A stretch of DNA of 64,000 bases from Cyanodermella asteris (Eukaryota; Ascomycota; Lecanoromycetes; Ostropales; Stictidaceae). Below the pieces are notes generated by a model. It saw nothing but the letters and a program-made list of their open reading frames with translations. It searched no databases and was not told the DNA's origin. Made by a program: the position numbers and the translations under genes. The DNA lies in the NCBI GenBank assembly GCA_900618795.1, contig UYJD01000016.1, positions 124,001 through 188,000 of the forward strand. Direction: 5' to 3'. Positions 1-13,800 of the stretch are shown in pieces (position 1 is the stretch's first letter; the number at the start of each line of letters is the position of its first letter).

Positions 1-1955
1 GATTCTGGGTGTGTTCCTGGTCCGATGATCATAAAATCGACAAGACGAGTCTCAACGGACTGAGGACATGCTCTGCAAACTGGCAATGGCTCCAAAGATC
101 AGGGCAAGTTTTCGTTTGGTTGGAATGTTGTCGGCGCCAAGCGAGTTTCGAACTAAACCGTGGTGATACTCGCACTTCATTGAATTCGCCAAGCAACGCT
201 ATCGTCTCACGGCCTGGCTGGCTCCTCAAGACGTTTTCCATGATTAATTTTCACCTTCACCGCATCTCTGTCGCTTCAGCAACGCGTTGTTGACAACTCA
301 TAGCGCTTCATGCCCGGAAGGATCTCGGGAGTCTTCTCCAATGCCGTGGTTGGGCTTGTATCACTAGCGTGGGAATAGACTCGGCCGCTGGCTTCCACGA
401 TGAGTTGTCAAAGTGACTTGCGGGCGTCTGGCTGGCTATCCGCGAAGTGGTTGCCGCACCATTGGGCATCCATTTCAGATCCCATCGTCTCCGCGACAAC
501 GGCATGCGACCTCCTGCCTAGGTAGCAGATCATGAACCTGCTCTCGGTTGCTCACCGCCTTCATCGGGACATTCGACTTGACTGGGCTTGCGAATACGAA
601 GTTTTACCGACATTTGGCTCGCTTGTGTTTCCGCTTTCGCATGTCCCTCTTCTTTGTCAAGAAACATCAAATGTTAGATCCACTATGAATTCAGAAAGAG
701 TATGCGATAATGGTGGGGCAACAATTGGCTGCCCCTCTATGCACGCGCGGCAGGATTGCCATGCAGAAGTTGAACACTAAACTTCCAGGCTAGCACCAAC
801 GCCGTCATGCCAACCTCCGGAGTTACACTAAGAACACGCTAACCGCCACAGCTACAGCATTGCAGCCCAACATGAGGCGCCGCCTGAAATCGTCTTGTTC
901 GCATTGGGCAGTCTCGCGATCTGAACACTCAATCTTGTTTGTCATTGGCCGTCTTCGTCCCTCCGATTTGGTAGCAGAGTATCATTCTGAGCCAGCTGCA
1001 GCAATGCAAGGCCCGACGGAGCATTATGTGATCCTGCAGAGGAGAAATGAGGTCAATCATGCACCTGCGATAGGGATTCCATCTCCGACTGGGTCTGCGC
1101 AGGCAAGAGACTTCCAAGATGCGCTTCGGCTCCTCGCAAGGCTGCAGTAACAGGCCTTCCATTTCTCAGAGAAGCCGCGAGGCTAGACAGTGCCTGATTT
1201 CACACCTGACGAGGCTGAGGCTCTGGTCTCGAGATAAATTTACAAAAAGGCTATCATGCAAGATCAAATCACAGCCTGTAATTGACCCGATCTGGGTATG
1301 ATTGGCCGCCCTGGTGCAATGAGTGTATCTAAAGACGCGCATTTCTCTGTCACTCTCGTATGCCTCGTAGCCAGATGCACCTCCGAATGTCGCCATCACG
1401 ACGCCTGGGCAAGAAAAAGTTGCAGCCTGTTGGGCAGTATTCGACGTGTTTGGCGCTGCGGCATGCAAGGTGAGTGAGCCATGCCGTGGGTGTTATGCAG
1501 AGGCATTCTAGCCTGGGTTCTTGGCTTTGGAACGTGCAGATTTGACGCCAGTGACGACAATGTGGTTGCACAAACAAGCATGGAAATGCCAGCGTGTTCG
1601 GTGGTTCGTTAGGTCCAGGCCATGCAACAAGGACAAAGGGATACAGTGATCGAGCACGGACTGCAATGACCTCCACGGGGGTGCGGTAGGGTCAACCCGA
1701 ACAGGCCTAGCAATCATCGTAGACGGGCTGGCCAGACCTCCCATTCGACGAGAGCTGCGGAGTTCACGTACTTCAATCATGAAATCGATTTCAGATGCCC
1801 TGATCTTACGTACAACTTCAACCCTCATCAGGCCTATTCGAGCTATCGATCTGCGAGGTCAAAGCTCGGACACAGTATTCGCTGCAAACAAGGGACCAGG
1901 TTCTTCGTGTCGGACGTAGCCGAAAATTGATGTCTGTGAGGGAAATTCTCTTCGT
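1..1955. other. Intergenic stretch, no gene recognised
   Basis: Only short open frames (under about 110 codons) are present on either strand. None resembles a protein family I know, and none joins through plausible splice sites to something longer. I see no tandem repeat, tRNA or transposon signature. The right edge is the 3' end of the minus-strand dehydrogenase gene. Confidence 0.5.
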
Positions 1956-3238
1956 TTACCATTTCTCAATGTACGGACGAATGTCAACCTCCCAAGTGAA
2001 GGTTGTTCGAGGCTGTGTGTGGAGGTACCAATAGTTCTCGGCGATCTGCAGTCCAAGTCAGCCAGTTTTCTTTTCGACCTTTTCTCGTTTCTTGTGCCAT
2101 GTCAGATACTCGGCGTTCTGTCCAACTGCACGAGTAGCCTCGTCTTCACAAACACGATCGACGATTCTCTTTATGCCGTGCAGACTTGACGAAAAGCACT
2201 CGGTGAACTTACCGCCACAGGGCTGATCTTTGCATCTTCGCCCTCGAGCTGCCACTCCTTGGTCCGCGGAATGTCAATCACTCCGTCGATGATCGCATGG
2301 CTGACGTGCACGCCCTGGGGACCGAACTCCCGTGCCAAACTCTGACTAATGGCTCGTACGGCCCATTTTCCGGGCGCGAATGTTGCCATACGGGCGTTGC
2401 TCTTTACGCTTGCCGTCGCACCCGTGAAGATCAGAGTAGGAGGGTAGTACCCCTCGGATGGCTTCTGTTCGACGGCATTCAGGAGGAGGGGCAGCGCCGC
2501 CTGAGCGAAGTTGAAGGCGCCGTTGGCGGAGGGTCGGAGTCCTAAAGTCTAGTATCAGCATGAGCTTTATGCGTGAGTGAGTGAGGAGCTTACCATTATT
2601 GAAGTCATCCTCGGTCAGCTCGAGGAAGGGGGCTCGTCTGAAGGCTCCCGAAGCGTTGAAGATTGCGGCTGCGACTTGGGTCTTGTCGCCGGCACCGGAG
2701 ATGCTCTTGAGCTGATCGAAGGCTGCTTTAATGGTCTTGGAGTCGTTGACGTCGGCGCTGAAGCCGTGGGCTTTGCCGCCCGAGGCGGTGATTTCTTTGA
2801 CGAGAGGCTCGTAGTTTTCGGCCTTGCGGGCAAGGAGGATGACATGGTACCTGAATGAATCAATTCGTCAGCACAAGCCCACAGCGCCAAGCAGTAGAAT
2901 CATGCTGTAGAGCCCGCCGGATCTTCAGATCGTGGCTTAATGATGTGGATTTGAAATAATATACATTTCAGAATTTGTATGCACGGGCTAAAACATTGAA
3001 TAGACGAGGATAGTATCGTTCATACTTACTTCTTAGCAAACACCTTCGCAACCTCACCACCCGTCCCGGCACCGACACCGGCAATGACAGCAAACTTCTG
3101 ACCACTCATTTTCGCCGAACTCGTCGTGAAATGTCTCGAGACTTGGCTTAACCTGTCCGTGATGGTGCGCTGATGTAGAGAAGCCAACTGTGTAACTGAT
3201 CCGAACGAAGAAGCCGGTGCAAGACGCGCAAGAGACAT
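1956..3238 (-). CDS. Atypical short-chain dehydrogenase/reductase (SDR), possibly mitochondrial
   Basis: A four-exon gene: 3238-3030, 2850-2594, 2541-2213 and 2045-1956, giving 294 residues in frame with GT/AG introns of 179, 52 and 167 nt. A Gly-rich NAD(P)-binding loop (GVGAGTGGEVAKVF) comes just after residue 44, followed by a beta-strand HVILLARK, the segment FNASGAFRRAPFLELTEDDF, and TGATAS before the active site. The classical YxxxK reads FAPGK (Phe in place of Tyr), a variation I recall from this SDR subfamily, so the chemistry is uncertain. The C-terminus (YWYLHTQPRTTFTWEVDIRPY) is typical of the subfamily and supports the last exon. The first 43 residues are rich in Ser, Arg and Leu with almost no acid and look like a mitochondrial presequence. 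A second in-frame ATG at 3109 (MSGQKF) would give a 251-residue protein without it. Substrate unknown. Confidence 0.85.
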
Positions 3239-3243
3239 GGAGA

Positions 3244-3249
3244 TATATA
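3244..3249 (-). promoter_or_regulatory. TATA-like element beside the first SDR start codon
   Basis: TATATA lies only about 6 nt upstream of the first ATG (3238). If it works as a TATA box, many transcripts would begin inside the leader sequence and use the ATG at 3109 instead. The motif is seen; its function is inference. Confidence 0.3.
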
Positions 3250-4820
3250 GATCGAGCGACCTTGGAGATGGTGAATAACCCTCCCTCCCCGCAATGGTTT
3301 AGCGGCTTTTTGATTATCAATTCTGGTCGCTGACTGATTGCGGTGATGTGTGGAGACGCGATGCATGACATCAGTTTACTGGCCGATGGCACCAGCTCCC
3401 GCTTGAGTGGATGACGGATCCCCACTGTTTGGTGGGTGCGGCCGAGGCTGCGGGTGCATCATACACACTTGTTTACTCAACTCCGATGGGTTGTGTATCG
3501 CGATGAATATGTTTTATGGGCTGTCGACATTGTCAAGCGCATACTGCTCGAATGATTTGATCGGTTGTGCAGCGTTGTTGCCTGTAGGAGGTCTTCCACA
3601 ACTCGAAATAAATGGATTGGCGAAATGCTGCTCGACTTACCGTCTGGAGTGCTGCTTAAAACAACACTCGTAAGTGTATTTTCTTAGACTGGTAGCCTAG
3701 CGGATATTAGATGTTTATTTGTCGCTAATCTTTTAGATATATGCCACAGTGCTTCATGCGATGGTTCGCCATGTACTTAGCTGGGCACTCAGCAAGGCAC
3801 TGAGCTAGGTTCACTACAAGATATTCCGCGAGGTACTCTGCTAGCTGCTCAGTAAAGTACTGACTTGCATATTAATTCAAGCACTTAGCTAGGTGTTCGC
3901 CTGGACACTGACCTAAGTGCCTAATTAGCTAAATTGCGATACGGGTTTTTACCTGGGTGTTTAGCTGGATGCGGAGCTTATCACTTAGCTGGGTAGTCAC
4001 GGCACGGCCAATTATAGAAGACGGCCCTGATCTAGAGGCTTGGCATGAAGACGCGAAGTGACGCGCCTTGATACGTTCCAACCTCACCTCGCAGATGCCT
4101 TTAAACCCATCCACGTTGACAGCCCAGATGAAAGAATCTAGAACTCAATCATGTCGCTTGTGAAGCTTCACGAAGCGCGAAGCTCAGCGCAGGGGATGCC
4201 ATTCGGGTGAGCCTTTGGCTATTTCCGACGGGACTGGGTCTGATTTGCGTGGTGAAATCGGTAAGATCTGCTTTGGGAAAGCAACCCAGCGCCCACAATC
4301 CTCTTCTTATGCAAATGATTCTACTGTGTTGACCTGTCCTGGAAGACAACGCGCAAGGCAGTTTTAGAACGTATCAAAGGGGGCTTTGCCGGCTGTTCGC
4401 GTCCAGTGAGCGTTTATCCATAGACCAAGACGATGCTTTGGCTTGGAAAGAAGCATCCTTACTCGCGGTGACTGGCCGCATGTCACGTAAAGAGCATGGA
4501 GACTGCATGGTACTGCACAGCTGCATTGAGGCCGCGGGCCCACGGAGCAATTGCTGGCGGACTAGGATAGGAAGACTGAGCCGCGGACTCACTGTGGCCT
4601 CACTTCAGCTTCCATCCTGAAAACCCACGTGCATTGACAAAAAGTCATTGATATCCCCACTTCCTCTTCCTTCATCTTTTCAACCCGACTACTCCCTTCT
4701 TGCATCGATGGCGATCCTTAATTTCTGCTGGCCACACTAAACAACAAACAGCACGTTGCTCCATTGATCCTTCATCTAATCGTACTTCTCCTGGCGAATT
4801 CTGCAGCAGCGTGAGCTGCC
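3250..4820. other. Divergent intergenic region between the SDR and the giant DUF3638 gene
   Basis: It holds a 12-nt tandem repeat (entered separately) and, near 4655-4705, a pyrimidine-rich tract (runs of CTTCC/TCTTTTC) of the kind found in fungal core promoters, about 120-165 nt before the start of the giant gene. No convincing coding sequence was found in either direction. Confidence 0.45.
3773..3992 (+). repeat. Degenerate 12-nt tandem repeat, locus A (about 18 units)
   Basis: Read in steps of 12 from 3773 the units are GTACTTAGCTGG, GCACTCAGCAAG, GCACTGAGCTAG and so on. The best-kept copies include GCACTTAGCTAG (3881) and TCACTTAGCTGG (3981). The register is kept with one 16-nt unit (3941-3956). 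The consensus is near RTACTTAGCTAG with a TAGCTA palindromic core. Copies diverge strongly, but indels are rare. The same unit in the same orientation recurs near 14.6 kb and 53.8 kb. Confidence 0.8.
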
Positions 4821-7800
4821 ATGGACGACTCGGAGGCTCTGCTCCACGCGCTCATCAACCATGCGGCATTGCCCCCAACGGCCCCTCAAACGCAGGATCC
4901 TGATCTGGACCGCATCCAGAGCCGACTGGGAAAGCATCTCCTGGATGCTTGTCGAAACATTCGCGATCTTGCAAGCTCGTCGCCACCTCATCACAAATTG
5001 TGGGACGGCATTCGGCTGTCTCTACAGAACAGTCTCAGCTGTTCGGTTGGGGGACAGCTTGATCGGTCTCGGCTTGCGAAAGAGCTCCATGAGCTCTCGG
5101 AAGATCGCTTCTTGATCTTACATGTCACGGAGCAGAACGCCGGTCTGTTGATCTACAGAGAAACGCGGTACGTATCCCCTTCCCAAGATTATGCGGAAGA
5201 AGACGCTAACACTCTTCTACAGCCACGATGGCATGCATGTTGTTTTTGAGGGCTTCGAAGCCTCCGCCATGTCAGAACAAGTTCAAGAAGCCCGAAGTGC
5301 TCTAGTGCGCATCTTCCCAGGTCGTGCCGTTGAGATACCGAAGACTGTTTTCGACGATGTGCGCTTCCAAGACCAGTTAGCTGCAGACCTCGAGAGATTG
5401 AGCACCGAGTCTGTGAAGCGGTTTGCAGCAACATCGAGAAGAGACGGGTCTGGAACTTACGAAAGCCGAGAGACCACCTGCCCTGAAACGGTCACTGGAT
5501 GGCTGATGTCTGTGCTCGAAGGCTTCGGTCGAGCTGTTGAAGTGCGTCCCCTGGAAAAAAGGATGTATGACGAGGTCAATTGGCACAAAGCCCAGATGCC
5601 GTGGCGACGCTCCCCATTTTTGACCGTGCTCAAGGTTGGTCTTCAACGGATGCTGCTGCACGCCGATGTAGAGCGGGGTCATGTACACTACAAGTACCTG
5701 ATTGCCGTCTTCCTGGCGGAACTCCTGAGCAGCGCTGGCCACATTTCGGAGCCCATCGGGTTTCTTCGGACCAAGCTCTGCTACCGCAAAGCTAAGCTGG
5801 AAGTGCAGAGGCACACAACCAATGACCCTCGGACCACTGACCTTTTCGCTACCTACGCGGCAGCTATTGATCCTTATCTCGAGGCTGCAGTAGCGAACAT
5901 AAATCGGAGCATTTCGGAAGCGGATGAGAGCTTCAAGCAGTCAATGATACGAGACGCATCCAACCTGCCACGAACCGTTCAGCCGGAGGATTTCGACCTG
6001 GAGCTGAAGCACAGTGCGACATACATCTCTCAGGCGATGAAATTTAGCCCAACTCATAGGCTGGATAGGGAGACAAGTCTGACACACGCCGTCGCTGCAG
6101 ACAAAGCGAGTTTTTTTTGGACGCTATCGAGAACTGGCAAACCAAGAGATCACGCTCGCGGCTCCGAGCGTCACGCATAGCTCAATCCACAGCGCGGAGT
6201 CTGTCATCGATGCGACCAGCGACCAGCTTGATAACTATATCAGTGCGGTTGGGAAGGCATACGACGAACAGCCCACACTAATGACCTCCCTTTTGCTCTT
6301 GGTACTGGAAGCGTGGGTGAGAATCGATGCTGCCGCACGGATTCTTTTTCCACTTCTCGACAAGTTTGCACCACCTTTCTCCCCACTCATGCTAGACGTA
6401 CTGAGACCGGAGAGTTTTGCTGACATGCAAAAGCTGAGCCAAATTCAGCAGTATTTGGCTATGCGATCGAATGATTGTGAGCCCGTCCAACAAACAATCT
6501 TCTCTCTTTCATCTGGTGGCTTTGCGGAGCGCTACTTCGACGCTGATAACGGTATGAAGACTGCTTACGATATCATCGTAAAGGAAGCATCAAAGGAGCA
6601 AGCCGAGAAAGAGTCCGAATGGAAATTGAAGGACGCTAAGTGGCGGGCATTGGACCAAGAGTACAGGAGCAAAAGCCACTACAATGATCAGACCAAGTGC
6701 TTTGTTGAGTTGGAAGATTATCACCCAAAGTCGCGGTGTCCAAAATGTCAGCTGTTCTACGCCAAGAAGAAAATATGGATTCAAGTCTTCGAGTGGCCGC
6801 TGGTCAAGGAACTTCATAAGGCAAAGGCCACTGTGTTTGAGCTCTACGCACCAAAATCACTCCTGGGGTACCGCGACATCACTTCGCGCATTCTTAAACG
6901 GTTTGCGTTTCGTCCGTCCAGGAAATCACGTACTTGTCACAGCACGGTTCGACAGTACGAAGGTCTGGAACGCTACGGCCCTGGCCTGTTAAGCTCATTG
7001 ACTTTGGGATCTTGGACAAAATCCGAATACGAGACGCATCGCGCTACAGTGGACTTTCAGGTGACTCTGGAGAAAGTCTGTCTGGAAACCAACCATATGG
7101 CTCTGGCGTATGTGCTACATGACCCAGAGAGTGGGACTGACTGGTGGATGCCCGACTTTGTCATACGGAAGCCTTCTTTCGCGCACCATTTCGATGATGT
7201 CTTCTTGCAGAACACGCCATTTGACTGCCTCCGAGCGCATCCCTCCTTTTCGATCGCCGGCAAAGGACCAAATTCGAACGAGGTCATTGCCTCGCAAATG
7301 GCATGTCCTCCGGGAATTGGCCAGCGCGAATTCCTGGCATTTCAGACTCTCTTTGGTGGTTTCGAGCGTCGCTGGTCCCAAATCCTCCTTGCACTAGCGT
7401 CTCCTGATCTGAACTTCAGTTCTGAAGCTGTCGTGCTCCTAATCATTCGACTTGCTACACAGGCCGGTCCCGCAGCTAAGTCCGATCCTCTTCGCGTTGT
7501 GCACCGGACACTGCAAGAGCCGGCATTCCGTGGCAGCCTTTGCGCTCAGCTGCGTGCACGACTCATCACACTTGAGGCTAATTGGCGTGAAATCACCACA
7601 ATGAGACTTGTGGTCACCATTGCTCTTCGCCTATGCACGATTTCGGATGTCGATTCTGGGATTGCCGATGGTCTGTCCCTGCTCGAAACAGCTCGCTCCG
7701 TGCTTCAATCCTGGGTTCGGAATCTGCGACTGAAGCGAGGCGATGCTCACGATCGAGAAGGCTTCATTCAATACTCGAACTACGCATTTGAGGCCGCGTT

Positions 7801-10800
7801 GCTGTGTAAAAAACCCTTCGTCGTGTTCACGTATGATCAGTTGCAGAGCCGGGCTACACTGAGCACTGAAGAGGTTCAATGCTTCGTGGAAAGCTCAATC
7901 ACTGTTTACGAATACCTTGCCGAAACGCCGGCAAGTTTGCCTCATCAGACTCGCAGCAGCTTGGCTATAGATGCCCAGCTTGGTTACCGCCTTCAGCCGT
8001 TGATTTATCACTCGCTACAAACACACTCGGAGGCCATACTTTCTGCCATTACTCAACTATGGCCCGGGACGCTCTCAAAATCCAAAGAGTCAATTGTACA
8101 TTCGCGGGCACGTTTCATGCCGGCTCCTGACCAAGATTGGTTGCATATGAGTCTATTTCATGGGCAGCATGTAACTGAATTTAATTACCATGTTATCACG
8201 GGCTGTTTACGTATCAATGGGTACCCGCAAGTAGCGTTACCAGATGAATTGATTCGGTCTCCAGCTCTGAGGGAACTATTTGACTGCAAACAGAATTTTG
8301 AGACCGCGTCATCCTGGCTCCCTGGCATGACCTATTATCTGAGCTTGGATGAGCCCGGCTACGAAATTCATCTCGGTTTCCGTGCCTCAAACATGGTCGT
8401 GAAACTCGTGCAAGGCTCCAAGATCCTGGAATTTCTTCCGCGAGGCATATTTGGACCATCGGACGCCGCTGATCTACCAACACCTCTATTGACCGCTTGC
8501 GTACATTGGCTTAACGTCGAAACGAAGGAGATTGAGATCAGGCCGAAGTCAAATAGGTTTGACGAGGACGAAAAAAACTGGGTCTTGAGCCTGGGCAGAA
8601 CCTTCGGCCAAGCAGTCGCTCGCCGAGGAGACGGGGCTCGGCTCCTTGCAACCAAAAGTGCTACTTATGCCCGCCTTTGCCGTGTTCTCAACGACTTTGA
8701 ACACCAAAATCAGTTGCTGATCTTGCAAAGGAAGAATGGTCTGCTTAGTGTGGAGCTACCGCGCTGCGAATTGACTTTCGTTGTGAACAGCAAAGCACTG
8801 CTTGAATGTGAGCAACTACACGCGGAACTAAAGCCCAGGCAAGACTGCGGAACCTGGTACGGTCTTGCAAGTAAGTTGGTACTACGCGATATGATAATTC
8901 CGGGGCTTGAGACTGTCATCGTCCCTCTTGGCTTCAAAGTTTCGGCCATTCGCAGTGGTCTCCATGTTGTTGTAAATCTGGAACACAACGGGTCCTATGG
9001 CAAGTTCATCATCAATTCAGAGAACAATAGGGTCGATTGTCCGCCAGAGCCAATCCTTCTTTATACCAAAGCACTGCTGCATGCGTACACATCATGGGTT
9101 ACCAAAGATCCCTTGACGAGAATGACGGGCACCGAGTCAGCTTTGCGGTGCCTCGAAAGCTCGTTCTCGGCACCGTACACACCACTTAGGAAAGGCTGGT
9201 TTTGGCCGCTGACCCAGATCGCGACCCTTACACCACAGCGGGAGTTCTATCCGAAAGGGCTTAAAGTACAACAAAACATCCGATGGGCAAACCTACCGTT
9301 TTGGATTCAGCATGAGGCGTTCAGTCCCTTGGTTGAGCGTATCCGAACTCGCTCGAATGATCTTGTCGTCTTCACTCCAGACTCTGCTGCACTGTCTGCT
9401 CTCCCCGTTTTCCATGACGAGCATCTTTCTCCGCGGTCTTTGCTGAGACGCGCCAGGTATGAGTTCACACCAAGCAGCTTTGGCAAGGCGCAAGATGTTA
9501 GATATAAGTCTCGCGATTCTCTGATCTATCAGAGCGAAGATCTGAACGTGATTCAGTGCGCAAAACTCTTCGCGAAATGGAGCTTGAACTTTCCGACCAC
9601 TCGCTCTTTGTCGAATTGTCTGATTAAATGGCCTTCGATTGCTGGATTTGAAGGTCAGATGGCTCCAGGGGCTTTCGGTGACAGATTCAGTCTGGAGCTC
9701 TCCGATGTATTCGGATCGTTGATTGAGATGTGCCGTGATGCCAACGCAGCCGACCGCTGGCGGCTATCGTTCATGCTCTCACCCTTCTGCTACAATAGCG
9801 CCGTTGAAATGGACATCATCCGTGTGTTGATTGCTGTTGCTATCTCGCAGGAGCTTAAGACACCAGAACCTCCAAAGTGGCCACGGTTTGAACGCTTTGA
9901 GGCAGATGTTCGGCCTACAGAGACTCATCTGCTTCAAGTTATGATGCCTTATACGGAGCGCTTCGTCGCCAGCATCCAGGAATCCCCTGGCGTCAGACTT
10001 TCTGCTCAACAGCGACTCCAGGTGCACGCCGAGCGGTTGACTCACCATCACACACGCTCCGAAACTTGGCAGCGGATCCGGGCGACGGGAGCTGTTGGGC
10101 AAGGAGTTGGGAGGAAGCGGACTTTGCGTGATTGCTGAATTTGTGCTTGATCACAGATGGAATGAAGAGATCGACAGAAAAGCCTGCCCCTCATGTTCAT
10201 ATGTTGAAACAGATGCTGCATTGGCTGCTGCGGTATCCGAATGGACAAGATTGGGTGCCAACTTACAATTCTCCGTCTATCTGGCTAAGATCCAAATGGT
10301 CCTCAATAGTCAAGATGTTAAGCAACCCCTGCTTTGCAAAAGGAGGCCCATACCAGCCGTGCTGGCACCGTACCCGCACATCACAAACGTTGTGACACTT
10401 TCTCTGTCCGCTCTTCTCAGATTGCCAAAAGTCGAGAAATGCCCTCCAGAGTGGTCTGAGGACACTGCAGCAAGCACCGTCTGTCGTTGGACGACAGCAT
10501 CAATTCCGTCTACTGAGACTGATACTCCAGAACTGCAGGAGCTCCACAGATTGGTCCGGGCCTTAGAAAATGCGAAGTCAGAGGTGCGCTCGACCTATGC
10601 AAAAGGTCTCGGTAGTAGTATTGAAGCACTTCGCCTTTCTGACATGCAGGAACCCAACACGAATTCAAGCGGTCAACCACCGGTATCTGAAAATGACATC
10701 TGCTCAGCGAGCTAGCGCATCCTCGAGTTGTCGACTTGGATTGAGAATGAGCTGCGAGCGCGCCACCCCGCTAGCGAATGGCTTCTCAGAGCAGGCTTGT

Positions 10801-13800
10801 GGCCATCCATCAATCATCATCTCTTACTATCAGAGATTCGGTCTCAGATATTTTCGAGCCTCGAACACGATGAAAAAATGGTCTTAGTCGGGCTTGGCTT
10901 ACGACTTAATACATTGCAGCGTCTCAAACGAATACAGCACGCTGAAAGACGAAATTCAACCATTTGCGCTCAACAAGAACGCCTAAACTTAGGTCATACA
11001 AACTGGTCGCCCATGGATTTTCCGGACTGGCTGCTACTTGAAGTTGACTCAAATGTAACGATTCGTGAGGAGCAAGTCGATGTCGCCAAGGCTACAATAG
11101 ATCCTCCTTCCGCAAACAATTCTTGCTTGCAGTTGAACATGGGTGGCGGAAAGTCTTCTATCATAATGCCGATGTGTGTTTCTGTGCTAGCGAATAAGAA
11201 TCAATTGGTCAGAGTCGTGGTTCCGAGAGCGCTTCTATTACAATCAGCACAGGTTTTGCAGTCCAAGTTGGGTGGTCTCCTCGATCGTGAAGTGCGGCAT
11301 GTTCCGTTCTCAAGGCGAGCACCACAAGATCTCGAGGCTGTGGCGAAATATCGGAGACTACATGAGCGAGTCCTCGTCTCACAAGGCGTGATGTTGTGCC
11401 TGCCTGAGCACATGCTCTCTTTCAAATTGAGTGGCCAACAACGCTTGGCTGACGGCAGATTGAATACAGGCAATTCGATGTTAGCTACTCAGGCATGGTT
11501 CGACCTCAAAGCTCGCGATGTTATTGATGAGTGCGACGAGATCCTTTCTACGAAGCAGCAGCTTGTCTTCCCCTCAGGCACTCAGCTGGCCGTAGATGGG
11601 CATCCTTACCGCTGGGAAACCATACAGGAGCTCCTCGACGCCGCTTCCTGGCACGCTGAGCGGTTGTCATTGCAATTCTCGGACTGGATCGAGTTGGTGC
11701 GAAGCAGCGATACAGTTTACCCCAGAATATTTTTCTTGCGGCCCGGCGCAGAAGAAGACTTGACCACAGCTCTGATTGATGACGTTTGTGCAGGCCGTTT
11801 GAAGGCGCTGCCTCTGGATGGAATAACTCAAGAGAGTATCACCTCCATTCGAGACTACATTTCAAATAACGAGATTACTCGCAATGTGTCTGAAGATATC
11901 CGCACATTGTTCAAGGATAGACTCGCTGCAAAGAACACGGTCTATCTTCTCCGCGGGCTCCTCAGCCACGGGATTCTGATCACGGCTTTGAAAAGGCGAT
12001 GGAACGTCCAATACGGGCTGCATCCAGGCCGAGACCCTGTGTCTGTACCATATCATGCCAAAGGAAGTCCGTCTGATCATGCCGAATGGGGACATCCAGA
12101 TGTGTCGATTCTATTCACCACATTGAGCTTTTACTACGGCGGTCTTTCGATTGGACAGCTCAAGCAGGCACTTGATCGGTTACTGCCCTCCGATGCCCCC
12201 GCAAGCGAGTACAATACTTGGATAGAGCATTCAAAGTTCTATTCTGCTGGCTCTCAAGACTGGTCGCATGTGAACACTTGTGATGCATTGCAGTTGGCTG
12301 CGCTCCATCGAATGTTTTCGCATTGTCGGCCGGCTATCAAGTACTTTCTGAACCATTTCGTATTTCCAGCCCATGCGAAGCAGTTCTCCATTAAGCTACA
12401 GGCAAGTGGTTGGGACCTGCCACGTTTCATAGCTAACCCTACTGCCGAACATGAGAAAGCCCGTTTGAGCGGTCCGATCACCACCGGTTTCAGCGGAACG
12501 AACGACCAGCGAGATATACTTCCTTTGACGATTAAGCAAAACGATCTGAGTGCTTCATTGCAGACAAATGCAGCAGTCCTCGTTGCTCTGCTGGAGCCAC
12601 GCAACCGTGAGTATGTGCAAATGCAGAATGAAAATGGACGCCGCTTGAGCGAGTTCGGCATCCTCCAGTTGCTCAAATCAAAGAATGCACAGATATTGCT
12701 CGATGCCGGAGCGGCTATTGTTTCGGCGAGCAATGAGGAACTCGTCGTTGAGTGGCTTAAAATATGGCCTGAATCTCCTGCAGCCGTGTGCTTTGATCGA
12801 CGAGGTCAGGCGATTGTGCACTATCGCACAGGACACAGGACACCACTGCTAGCGTCCCCTTATGCAGACAACCTTTCTTCCCTTCTAGTATTCATCGACC
12901 ATCAGCATGTCAGGGGAACAGACTTGAAGTTGCCCCCCACTGCAAAAGGTGCTGTGACGTTGTCACTCGGCCAGACCAAGGACCGTACCGTCCAGGCTGC
13001 AATGCGTCTCCGCCAGCTCCAGACGACGCAATCTGTGTGCTGGCTTGCGCCACCTGAAGTTCATCAGAGCATTGTCGATGCTATGGCACCGGATCGGAGT
13101 GGAACGCTAGACTCTTATGATGTTGTATGGTGGTTAATTGAACAATCGTGTCGATCGCTTGAGCAAAGTCTTCCGCTCTTTACTGTCCAGGGAGAGAGCT
13201 TCTGTGAGCAGGTACAAGCACAGATTACGTTCCCCAGCTTCTTACATAATGACGAGGATCGGCAAGGTCTGTTGCGCAAGCTTCACCAGATCGAGCACCA
13301 GTCGCTGGAGGATTTGTATGATCCATTCGCGCAGCAGAAGGCAGGCTTGAAGCCAGAGCTATACACCGTCACTCTCCGACCTTTCGCAACAAAGCTGGTA
13401 GAATGCCGCCGAATCTTTCAAGCGCAGGGCTCTTTCCACACGGGTGCCTCAGAAGAAGTAGAACAGGAGAGAGAAGTGACTGCGGAAGCCGAGCTGATCC
13501 GGGAACTCCAGAAACCTTCCGACTTTCTAGCACTGCCCCCGGGCCAACTTCATGAGGACATCAAGCACATTATCTGGAGCGGCACGATCAAGCATGACTC
13601 CGAAGCATGGGTTGACATGTTCACAGCAATCAGCCGCACATCAATCGGCAGCAAGAATGGAGTTCGCAGCGCGTCGAACAACGTTCCTCTATACGTGAGT
13701 TCAGAGTTTCAGCGAACGATCGAGAGCAAGCACGTCCAACTCATGGACAACTTCATCAGACCAGCGAACTGGCTTTTGCTGGTTCCCGCCGCCCAACGAG

